Below are positions 54,021-61,380 of a stretch of 64,000 nucleotides of DNA, one piece after another (positions within the stretch are counted from its first letter, which is position 1; the number at the start of each line of letters is the position of its first letter). The DNA is from Stygiolobus caldivivus (GTDB lineage Archaea > Thermoproteota > Thermoprotei_A > Sulfolobales > Sulfolobaceae). Under the pieces are notes generated by a model. The model saw only the letters and a program-made list of their open reading frames with translations, searched no databases and had not been told where the DNA came from. The position numbers and the translations under genes were made by a program. The stretch is from contig NZ_AP024597.1 in NCBI RefSeq assembly GCF_019704315.1, forward strand, positions 2,108,001 through 2,172,000, read 5' to 3'.

Positions 54021-54338
54021 TTAGTCAAACTCCGCTTGTATCTTTTTCTTTCCCTCAAGGATTTTTAGAGGGAATGGCGGTTTTTCAACTTCCTCGATAT
54101 TTATCCCCATCCTCTTGAGGTCTGATACTGCCTTTGAAATGTCGTCTTCATGCGTAGCGTACTTAATTCGCTCGGTAATTTGAATTAGAGACCCGTTATT
54201 ACTTTTGAATTTTTCCGCGCTTATGGATGTCCATGTATTTCCTTGTTTATACACAAAAACCACATCTTGTAAATAACCTGGAATCACGTGACTTACTCCA
54301 GCGAAGTAATAGTCCCCGTACTTATATACTCTGACCAT
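54021..54338 (-). CDS. small protein of unknown function
   Basis: 105 residues, basic, soluble. Beta-rich N-terminal half (VRVYKYGDYYFAGVSHVIPG, VVFVYKQGNTWTSI) and helical C-terminal half (DDISKAVSDLKRMGINIEEV), ending with a Lys-rich tail. No motif of a named family. Single gene between gene-free stretches. Confidence 0.6.
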   Translation of the reverse strand: MVRVYKYGDYYFAGVSHVIPGYLQDVVFVYKQGNTWTSISAEKFKSNNGSLIQITERIKYATHEDDISKAVSDLKRMGINIEEVEKPPFPLKILEGKKKIQAEFD

Positions 54339-54918
54339 TAATGATAAAAGAGTAGAGATGATAAAAACGTTTTTCGTTAAACTAAAAACCTCAATACTCT
54401 TTGCTATGATAAATGAACTGCAAGCCTCGCCTCTTTGAGACGGGATAAAGTTTTCATCCTTAGCTTAAAACTACGCTAATGATAAAGTGTAGGGCTGAAT
54501 CATTTTCACGCTAATAGAAACCCTTTTTGTATCTGTTTATGTTAGGTTTCTATAGTGAGGATGACACCTCACTCAATGTTGGCTATGCCCGAAAGGGTGA
54601 CCGCGGAAATGTGAGCCCCGTGCTGTCGAGCTCGAAGGAGCCCATGACCCGCTACAGTTGGGGTGGTCAAGGGCTAAGTCCCCACACTTGGTCATGATTG
54701 AAGATGAATAGTCGAAATGAAAGTGCAGGGACAAACGGGAAGCGGATTGAGGTGGGTACCGGAGGTAAGTGTCCGCGCACAAAACTGCATGATCCCAGTC
54801 CCGGGGGATTGGAGGCTCAGAGGAGACTTTAGTATTTTTCATAGCTTTTAACTATTCTTAACTACTTCTCGATATCACCATATCAAGGTTAATGTTTATA
54901 TAGGGGGGCAGAGATGGT
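54339..54918. other. gene-free stretch holding the best copy of repeat family 1
   Basis: Contains 54575-54736 (family 1). It is preceded by an 8-bp inverted repeat TAGAAACC/GGTTTCTA (about 54515-54552) and a perfect 6-bp hairpin GTGAGG/CCTCAC (54555-54572). It is followed at about 54840-54895 by a minus-strand copy of the ATATCGAGAAGTAGTTA repeat. The 89-codon minus-strand frame here is a shadow. Confidence 0.5.
54575..54736 (+). repeat. structured repeat family 1, best-preserved copy
   Basis: About 160 bp with several self-complementary pieces (GGGCTAAGTCCC; CACTT...AAGTG around GAATAGTCGAAATGA) and a shared end at GGGACAAAC. Decayed relatives lie at 7221-7368 and 16251-16393, with fragments at 5406-5462 and 7636-7673. 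It has the look of the 3' part of an insertion element or a structured RNA within one. The family identity is unknown to me. Confidence 0.65.
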
Positions 54919-55557
54919 TTAAACCCTCTTTGATTGGCTTTTGACTCCCTCTATTATCCAAAAATGTTTAATTGCTTTAGCATTAATTATTCTATATTTT
55001 ATAGAGAGTGTTTTAAGTGCGTCAACCGGGTCTATATGAAATGGGACTATTGTATATCCTTTTCCTCCCGTTTTAGTTACTCTAAAAGCCTCTCTAACTA
55101 GGTCATAATCCATTACTTCGGAGATAACCACGTTATCAAAAGCTTCATCCCTAAAAGGTAACGGGTATATTGCCCTGACCTCTTCATCTGTCCTAATAAT
55201 AGTTTCTGCCCCGCTTACAGTGATTAGGTCTTGGAGTAACGGGGAGCCTATTAACAAACTTCTTCCTCTCAGCTGAAATCCTATTGGTTCCTTTGTATTA
55301 GACGAGTTAAAAAAAGAACTGTCCCTGATTATTAAAGGCGATAAGAGGGATAGTAGCGAAAACTCGCCATCAAGCAAATTAGGGCAAAAAATTAAATCGT
55401 ATGTATTCTGGGAAATTAAGGAGATTTTTCCGTATGAAAGCGACACGTTTTCTCTTCTAATTTTTAATGTACTATTTTTCTCTATCTCTTCTATTATTAG
55501 TTCATTTATTTCCTTTAAACTCCTCGCCGACGTAGGTAATAGCTTTGCTATTTTCAT
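54919..55557 (-). CDS. methyltransferase-fold protein lacking a clear SAM motif
   Basis: 212 residues. The C-terminal half reads like the latter part of a class I methyltransferase (LPFRDEAFDNVVISEVMDY, then LVREAFRVTKTGGKGYTIVPF). The preceding part lacks the Gly-rich E/DxGxGxG SAM-binding loop. It may have lost catalysis or use another cofactor. The CBS gene ends 32 bases upstream on the same strand, so the two are likely co-transcribed. Confidence 0.6.
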   Translation of the reverse strand: MKIAKLLPTSARSLKEINELIIEEIEKNSTLKIRRENVSLSYGKISLISQNTYDLIFCPNLLDGEFSLLSLLSPLIIRDSSFFNSSNTKEPIGFQLRGRSLLIGSPLLQDLITVSGAETIIRTDEEVRAIYPLPFRDEAFDNVVISEVMDYDLVREAFRVTKTGGKGYTIVPFHIDPVDALKTLSIKYRIINAKAIKHFWIIEGVKSQSKRV

Positions 55558-55589
55558 TGGTAAATATTTCTCGGTAGAAGTTTTTTAAG

Positions 55590-55973
55590 TTAAGGAGACA
55601 CGTCATGCATTACTTTTGATATATCAGTTATGGCAAACATCCCTACTATATTCCCTGCTTTGTCCCTTACTGGCAGATGCCTTATCTTATTCTTGGTCAT
55701 AATGTCTATCGCAGCAAAAGGATCTGCGTCTTCATCTACGGTAATTAGGTTCCCCAGAGTTGACGCCAACCTAACTTCATCGTTTGGACTTAAACCCATG
55801 GATAGTGCTTTGACCGCGTCTCTGTCTGTGAATATCCCTTTCGGTTCCCCACCTTCAGTAACTATTACAGACCCCACACCTTTTTCTATCATTAATTTAC
55901 AGACCTCTTGAATAGACGTGTTTGCCTCTACTTGAAATACTGGTGTTGACATATAATTCTTTACAGTTTTCAT
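55590..55973 (-). CDS. CBS-domain pair protein
   Basis: 127 residues made of two CBS motifs: VKNYMSTPVFQVEANTSIQE to GIFTDRDAVKALS, and LGNLITVDEDADPFAAIDIM to GMFAITDISKVMHD. Such stand-alone Bateman modules bind adenine nucleotides and regulate partners by allostery. The partner may be the methyltransferase-fold protein encoded next. Confidence 0.9.
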   Translation of the reverse strand: MKTVKNYMSTPVFQVEANTSIQEVCKLMIEKGVGSVIVTEGGEPKGIFTDRDAVKALSMGLSPNDEVRLASTLGNLITVDEDADPFAAIDIMTKNKIRHLPVRDKAGNIVGMFAITDISKVMHDVSP

Positions 55974-56214
55974 AATTTACTTATTACTTCTCTCCCTAAA
56001 TAAGCTTACTTTTTGATCCTCAGTAAATTAAGTAAAATAAAATGTTAATGAATAAATGCATATACCATTACAGTTTATACTGTGATGCCCAAGTACAAGT
56101 CCAAGGTCAGGGATTAAGAAGCACTTAATTTATTCTATATCATACGGATATATAAAAACTTTAAAGTTATATTATTTAAATTCTAAATTTAATATTGGTA
56201 CACATAATAATGAC

Positions 56215-56886
56215 TTATTCTTTTTCCCAATATGCCTTAAGTTTAACTTCTTTTGGATCTCCGTGTTCTAATATGTCTTTAATTACAGCCCTATAATAAT
56301 TCTCTTCTTGTACTCCCCTTATTAACCAAGTATCGTTTACAAGGATTGCTGGTACTCCCCTTATCCCCATCGCTTTTGCTTCTTCTTCATCTTCTATTAC
56401 GGCTAATTTAGTCTTCTTTGACTTTATGTCCTGTTTAAACTTACTTATATCTAACCCTATCTCTTCAGCTATCGAGACGAGGACTTTTTCATCTGTTATA
56501 TCCTCTCCCTCGAGGAAGAACTTGTCTTGTGCCCTATCGAAGAACTCCCAGTGCCCTTCATCACCTTTTTGAAATTCAGCGGCCTTACAAGCCATTAAAG
56601 GTGGGATAGACCAAACATACTTTATTTTGCCTTTTCCTATTACTTTTTCAGGGTCATAATCTGGCATATACCTCTTTAAAATCGAGAATTCATTAAGGAA
56701 AACTTGCTTTGCGTCTTCCTCTGTAGGTGCTATTGCCATTAGGTCCTCTAGTGACGAAATAATTGCGAAAGCTTTATGCTTGACAACGACTTCTCCTTTA
56801 AATTCACTAACTACTTTCTTTAGCCTTTTAGATGTCATATAGCAGAACGGACAAATTACGTCATGGAAGAATGTTAACTTAATCAT
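56215..56886 (-). CDS. DsbA-family (FrnE-like) thioredoxin-fold protein
   Basis: 223 residues. FFHDVICPFCYMTSKRL has the CxxC redox pair CPFC at the start of the thioredoxin fold, followed by a long helical insertion and the cis-Pro loop IRGVPAILVND. It has no signal peptide, so it acts in the cytoplasm, as a disulfide oxidoreductase or glutathione-independent isomerase relative. Single gene. Confidence 0.85.
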   Translation of the reverse strand: MIKLTFFHDVICPFCYMTSKRLKKVVSEFKGEVVVKHKAFAIISSLEDLMAIAPTEEDAKQVFLNEFSILKRYMPDYDPEKVIGKGKIKYVWSIPPLMACKAAEFQKGDEGHWEFFDRAQDKFFLEGEDITDEKVLVSIAEEIGLDISKFKQDIKSKKTKLAVIEDEEEAKAMGIRGVPAILVNDTWLIRGVQEENYYRAVIKDILEHGDPKEVKLKAYWEKE

Positions 56887-56924
56887 AGGTGTTAAAAAGA
56901 TGTGATAATTTTAAAAACCATCTA

Positions 56925-58013
56925 CTATTGTTTTCTCATAGTCCTTGTTACTTCCGATAGGTCTGACTTCTTATCTCCAGTAAGTTTTCTCGTCTCCTCT
57001 ATCAAGTCTTCTCTTCTGGTTTGCTCAGCAGCAGTTAGGAGTTCTTGCGCGATCTGTGTAGCTTCCTTGTTGTTCCCGACCATAAGTGCGTTACCGTATT
57101 GTTTTAATAAGTTGAAATACCTTACCTCAGCTACTACGCTCTGGTTTATACTCTGTTGGACCATAGCATAACTTGCCCTCTGTAAGTATAACGGCTCATT
57201 TATTTGTACTATCCCCCCTCTGGCAGGGTCATAATAGCTCCCCGTCACGTTAAGCACTACGGGTTGGTTACCCGGTGGGACGTTACCTACAGCGTAGACT
57301 GTCACAGCTTTATCTACAATAGGGATATTCACCGGCATTTCGTAGTTTAGGACTTCAAACCCCGGAGGTACGTTCAGTACTAAATTATAACCAGCCACAT
57401 CGGATACTTTTTGTTGGGCAAATAGTACTGGGAGCTGAGAAGGATCCAGTATGTGGTAGTAAACACCAGAACCTTTGTCTGCCAGCCTTTTCATTATCGC
57501 CTCGTTATAATCATTTCCTATCCCTATCGATATTATTTGGACGTGCGGTGGGACTTGGATCGGCTCATAATCGCTTAGGTTCCTTTTATCAGTAGGTTTA
57601 CCGTCAGAGAGTATTATCAACTTTACGGGTGTAGAGTAACCCCTCACCATCTCTAGGGCTTTGTTTATTGCCTTGTGGAAATTAGTTGTATACCCCTTCT
57701 TGACCTCTGGCGGTATATTTATCGGCATACCAGTCTGTCCTTCATATAATTTTTCTAAATCGTTAGAGAAAAGGTATATCGACAAATAATTACCAGGTGG
57801 GATCTCATTAGCTAACTTGTTGGCAGCAGCTATTGCTGTTTGCATTTTGTTCTCCTTTCTCATAGACGGGCTGTTATCTATTAGAATAACGTAATGTATA
57901 CCGGTAAATCTTACAAAGGATTCAGGGACTATCCTTATTATTAAGTCGACTTCTGTGGGTTTTTCTAAAGCAACGTAATTTGTAGAGCTCTTAATCTTTA
58001 GACTTATTGTCAT
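56925..58013 (-). CDS. von Willebrand A-domain protein, ArnB paralogue
   Basis: 362 residues from MTISLKIKSS, chosen because the ArnB-like protein opposite starts MTIST in the same place and because a promoter fits. The vWA domain (about 30-225) has MIDAS residues DNSPS, a Thr in GYTTNFH and Asp in LSDGKPTD. A beta domain follows (about 230-310). The helical tail carries three T-R-x-x motifs (TRRE, TRKL, TRTM). In S. acidocaldarius the ArnB vWA protein and the FHA protein ArnA repress archaellum genes. This second vWA protein, transcribed away from arnA, is probably part of the same network. Confidence 0.85.
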   Translation of the reverse strand: MTISLKIKSSTNYVALEKPTEVDLIIRIVPESFVRFTGIHYVILIDNSPSMRKENKMQTAIAAANKLANEIPPGNYLSIYLFSNDLEKLYEGQTGMPINIPPEVKKGYTTNFHKAINKALEMVRGYSTPVKLIILSDGKPTDKRNLSDYEPIQVPPHVQIISIGIGNDYNEAIMKRLADKGSGVYYHILDPSQLPVLFAQQKVSDVAGYNLVLNVPPGFEVLNYEMPVNIPIVDKAVTVYAVGNVPPGNQPVVLNVTGSYYDPARGGIVQINEPLYLQRASYAMVQQSINQSVVAEVRYFNLLKQYGNALMVGNNKEATQIAQELLTAAEQTRREDLIEETRKLTGDKKSDLSEVTRTMRKQ

Positions 58014-58073
58014 AACTGAATATGATATTACGTGAGTAAAACTATAAATACTTTTATACAAAATACATTATAC
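58014..58073. promoter_or_regulatory. 60-bp divergent promoter of the arn locus
   Basis: TATAAATA at 58043-58050 begins 31 bases before the arnA start. On the other strand TAGTTTTA (58037-58044) lies 24-31 bases before the vWA-paralogue start. The two boxes overlap by two bases, so the two promoters may compete for TBP. Confidence 0.6.
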
Positions 58074-58751
58074 ATGCCGTGGAAATGTCCCGTATGTGGA
58101 TATGAAAACACTGACGACTCTTTGTTTTGTATAAAGTGCGGTACTCAAAAGCCAAGCGATCAAACTGTTCAAGCAGCTACGCCACCACAAATGCCTGTAC
58201 AGACTCCACCACCAACACCAGTTTCACCACCTCCTACAGATCAAAATGTTCAACCTCCTCCTGCTCCAATGGCTCCTCCACCTACACCTCAACCTTCCAC
58301 TCCCCCTATGGATCAATCAGCATCTCCAGTCCCTCCGTCTCCAATTCCTCAACCTCCTACTCCTGCTCAACAAGTTATTACCCAACCACCACCTCAAGTT
58401 CCCCCTCAACCAATGGCTACAGGTGCTAAGTACTATATCTTATTCATTAATACTCCGTATGCAGGCCTAATTAACCAGAAAGTACCGCTGTCTTTCGACA
58501 TATTCCCGTCAATATCGGTCGGGAGGAGTCCTGAAAACGTAATAATCGTGCCCGACCCAGAGATATCAAGAAGACATGCAGTAATCTCTTTGGAGAATGG
58601 AGACCTATACATAGAGGACCTAAACAGTACTAACGGTACATATGTCTATGATGGTAAAATATTCCAACCAGTGAAAGGTAAACAAAAGGTCGAGCCTAAC
58701 TCAATAATAAAATTAGGAAATCAGACCATGATTAAGATAATTAAGGAATGA
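58074..58751 (+). CDS. arnA: ArnA-like zinc-ribbon/FHA protein, archaellum regulatory network
   Basis: 225 residues from MPWKCPVCG; the 14 codons upstream are before the promoter-defined start. The zinc ribbon has Cys5, Cys8, Cys19 and Cys22. A long Pro/Gln/Thr linker follows (about 26-115). The FHA domain at the C-terminus has GRSPEN, SRRHAVISL and LNSTNGT, the phosphothreonine-binding loops. In S. acidocaldarius ArnA binds ArnB and represses archaellin expression, under control of Ser/Thr kinases. arnB follows 18 bases downstream on the same transcript. The archaellum operon itself is not in the window. Confidence 0.88.
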   Translation: MPWKCPVCGYENTDDSLFCIKCGTQKPSDQTVQAATPPQMPVQTPPPTPVSPPPTDQNVQPPPAPMAPPPTPQPSTPPMDQSASPVPPSPIPQPPTPAQQVITQPPPQVPPQPMATGAKYYILFINTPYAGLINQKVPLSFDIFPSISVGRSPENVIIVPDPEISRRHAVISLENGDLYIEDLNSTNGTYVYDGKIFQPVKGKQKVEPNSIIKLGNQTMIKIIKE

Positions 58752-58769
58752 AAGGTAAGCGGTGTTTTT

Positions 58770-59912
58770 ATGACGATTTCTACACGAGTAGAAGTTAGCC
58801 ATAAGTATTCTTTTAACTCTCAAGTTAGAGCTGTATTTAGGATAATAATAGTCCCCGAAAGAGTATCTACGGCTACAGGTTTTCATTACATTATACTCTT
58901 AGATACTTCAGGCTCAATGTATGGTGTAAAAATTGACACTGCAAAGAACGGCGCTATTGAACTCTTGAACAGGATCCCTAGGGGCAATAAGATTACGTTT
59001 ATAACTTTCTCCAGCCAAGTAAATGTCCTCAGTGAATTTGCCGATGCACCATCACTAATTCCTCAAATACAGTCTGTAAACGCTGGGGGACAAACGGTTT
59101 TATATTCAGCACTTAGTAAGGCAATAGAGATAGCTAGAAAACACGAGACACCGGGCTACATAATCTTGTTAACAGACGGTCAGCCAACAGATGTTACGGA
59201 TATCACCCCTTATGACCGATTACCATTACCGGGTGGATTTAAGGTCATAGCTTTTGGCATTGGTGATGACTATAACGAACAGCTGCTTAAAACCCTAGCC
59301 GATAAGAGCGGGGGAATCCTTAACCACATTAACGATCCGATGGAAGTTGCGAATGCACTTCCTCAGGCTGCTGTAACCGAGATTGGGGCTAAAAACGTAA
59401 TAGTAGATATAGTCTCCGAATCTCCAGTAAAGCTACTCAATTACCCTGGGCCTCCAGTAAAGTTAGGGGCAATTGAGGGAGTCGTGAGGATTTTGGGAGA
59501 AGTAAATATACCGCCAAACTATAGTGGAAACCTAATGACGGTAAAAGTAAATTATGAAGACCCAGCTACCAGTAGACCCGACTCGCAAGTAAGCGTTATC
59601 CAGGTAACCCCAGCTAGGGATACCCAGACGTTCCTTAGCGGGATAAATAATGACCTGCTGAGCGAATACCAGTATTATGCTCTAATGAACAAACTGTCCA
59701 GTGACTTAAGCGCTAATAAGCTGACCGAAGCTACTAGGACACTACAGCAGATGCAGCAGCTAGCTCAACAGACCAGAAAGATAGAGCTAATGGAGACTAC
59801 CAGAAGACTACAACAAAGCCTTGAGACAACTAGAAGATTGGGAGATTCTGAACAGACAAAGAAATTATCAAAAGAAGTCTCTAGCGAAGTCACAAAAAAA
59901 CTAAGGTCATAG
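58770..59912 (+). CDS. arnB: ArnB-like von Willebrand A protein, archaellum regulatory network
   Basis: 380 residues. The vWA domain has MIDAS residues DTSGS, Thr in GGQTVLYS and Asp in LTDGQPTD. A beta domain (about 215-295) is followed by a helical tail with six T-[RK]-x-[LI] motifs at Thr322, 335, 344, 354, 363 and 375. ArnB is the partner of ArnA, and work in S. acidocaldarius reports C-terminal phosphorylation by archaeal kinases. The tail motifs are therefore candidate phospho-threonine sites for the ArnA FHA domain (inference). Same operon as arnA. Confidence 0.88.
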   Translation: MTISTRVEVSHKYSFNSQVRAVFRIIIVPERVSTATGFHYIILLDTSGSMYGVKIDTAKNGAIELLNRIPRGNKITFITFSSQVNVLSEFADAPSLIPQIQSVNAGGQTVLYSALSKAIEIARKHETPGYIILLTDGQPTDVTDITPYDRLPLPGGFKVIAFGIGDDYNEQLLKTLADKSGGILNHINDPMEVANALPQAAVTEIGAKNVIVDIVSESPVKLLNYPGPPVKLGAIEGVVRILGEVNIPPNYSGNLMTVKVNYEDPATSRPDSQVSVIQVTPARDTQTFLSGINNDLLSEYQYYALMNKLSSDLSANKLTEATRTLQQMQQLAQQTRKIELMETTRRLQQSLETTRRLGDSEQTKKLSKEVSSEVTKKLRS

Positions 59913-59973
59913 AGTAGGTTTTTTTAGTATAAAACTTTTATATTACGAGTTCTAATAGTAGGAATAGATTAGT

Positions 59974-60147
59974 ATGCCCGTAGAAGATGTAGTAAAAGTG
60001 TCGAGGAATTTTCAGGTAACAATTCCCTCAAGGATAAGGCAGAAAATAAACATTAGAGAAGGTGATCTCGTAAGAATAATATATGATGAAAGGGAAGACT
60101 CAGTAAAAATTATACCAATAAGCAGGGAAGAACTAGAGGGACATTAA
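59974..60147 (+). CDS. AbrB/SpoVT-type swapped-hairpin DNA-binding protein
   Basis: 57 residues. [20 protein letters not shown] followed by [13 protein letters not shown] is the AbrB/MazE swapped-hairpin domain, the complete length of a single-domain member. It is either a small transcription factor or the antitoxin half of a toxin pair. No toxin gene adjoins it: the downstream gene is convergent and overlaps its end by 15 bases. Upstream lies arnB, 61 bases away, on the same strand. Confidence 0.85.
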   Translation: MPVEDVVKVSRNFQVTIPSRIRQKINIREGDLVRIIYDEREDSVKIIPISREELEGH

Positions 60148-61380
60148 AGAATTTTTAATACTCTCAGAAGTCAATACAGCTTTTTTATATAATTCTTCTC
60201 CTAAGAGTTCCTTCTTCTTCTCTAATTCTTCTAGGTCTATGACCCTTATCTCGTTACCTTTCTTTATTACGTCTACTTCGAGGTCCAAATACCTGATCTT
60301 GCCTTGTAAAAGCTCTGGTGGGGTAGAAATATTAGCGTAAATCCCCTTTAATTCCCCCTCTGCACTAAAATATCTGTGTAGCTGGTACCATTGTCTTGAG
60401 TCAAACTCTACTATATCATAGTCCCCGTTTTCAATAGGTATTTCAAGCCCGTCATAGTTACCTCTTCCTTTAAATTCCCTCTTTAGCCTGATCACATAGA
60501 AGTCCTTATTTATTTCGGAGTATATTACCTTCCCCTCCCTGAGGGTATACTTCCTTCCATCAGCTTTCACATGTTCAATAGCCATTGTGTCGCGTATTAG
60601 TCCTTTCAGGAGAGGGATTGGGTCAGGCTTTTCATTCTGTTCTTCTTCGTCTACCTCATTGTGGTGGTAACTGTACTTTAGCATATGGTGGAACTTCATG
60701 GTCTTAACGACTAAGCTCCTAATACCGTCAAGGAATAGTTTATCTTCTAGAGACAGGATCACCCGTATAAATTCTTCGCCTTGGTTTCTAAAATCTCCTG
60801 ACTCGTACCTCATTACTAGGCTTTCGAGTTCTTTCTTTAATTCTGAAGCGGGAACGAATATCGCATTACTCCTCCACTTTATGTTATAGCCTTTTTTATT
60901 TAAGGGTAGACTTATTGCGAGCAGTTTTTCTTTCATTTCTTCTTTTATGTGTTCTGAAAAGAAGGTCTTTCCCTCACCTCGCCATACCATGGCTACTTTT
61001 CCTACAGCCCTAGCTGGTGAAAGTACTATTTTCCCCTCTACCGGCGGTTTGATTATAGTCCCCTTTTCGATACAAGGTTCGACCCGGTACCCCATATATT
61101 CACAGCCTTCCGGTTCTATTACGGAGTAGAGTTTTACCGGAGACTTCCATACAGATGAATACTTGAAAGTCGACCTCAGAAACTCATATATATCTCCACC
61201 TATTGATACTATCTCTCCTTTATCTATCCCGTCCTTTACTGTAATATCAGCCGGTTCGTTAGACGCTTCTATCCCGAACCTTTCTACTATTTGGGGAGTC
61301 TGTTGGACAATCGTATACCCAGACTTTAGGAATAAATATGTTAAAGCAGTAGCATAAATCCCCCTTATTCTAACCTTCAT
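60133..61380 (-). CDS. FAU-1 family RNA-binding protein / ribonuclease
   Basis: About 415 residues from MKVRIRGIY; a Met seven codons earlier is possible but lies inside the aconitase gene. The N-terminal part starts as an S1-like or specific RNA-binding domain ([13 protein letters not shown]), and the C-terminal third is a DUF402 domain ([29 protein letters not shown]). The family includes FAU-1, reported to bind AU-rich RNA and to cleave rRNA precursors. The start overlaps the end of the aconitase gene by 11 bases, implying one transcript. Confidence 0.82.
   Translation of the reverse strand: MKVRIRGIYATALTYLFLKSGYTIVQQTPQIVERFGIEASNEPADITVKDGIDKGEIVSIGGDIYEFLRSTFKYSSVWKSPVKLYSVIEPEGCEYMGYRVEPCIEKGTIIKPPVEGKIVLSPARAVGKVAMVWRGEGKTFFSEHIKEEMKEKLLAISLPLNKKGYNIKWRSNAIFVPASELKKELESLVMRYESGDFRNQGEEFIRVILSLEDKLFLDGIRSLVVKTMKFHHMLKYSYHHNEVDEEEQNEKPDPIPLLKGLIRDTMAIEHVKADGRKYTLREGKVIYSEINKDFYVIRLKREFKGRGNYDGLEIPIENGDYDIVEFDSRQWYQLHRYFSAEGELKGIYANISTPPELLQGKIRYLDLEVDVIKKGNEIRVIDLEELEKKKELLGEELYKKAVLTSESIKNSLMSL

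Noticed and set aside
54573-54842. 89-codon minus-strand frame and its relative at 7322-7543 sharing SLHFHFDY
   Set aside because: The shared peptide comes from the shared repeat DNA read backwards; there is no promoter, and the frames end at random points.
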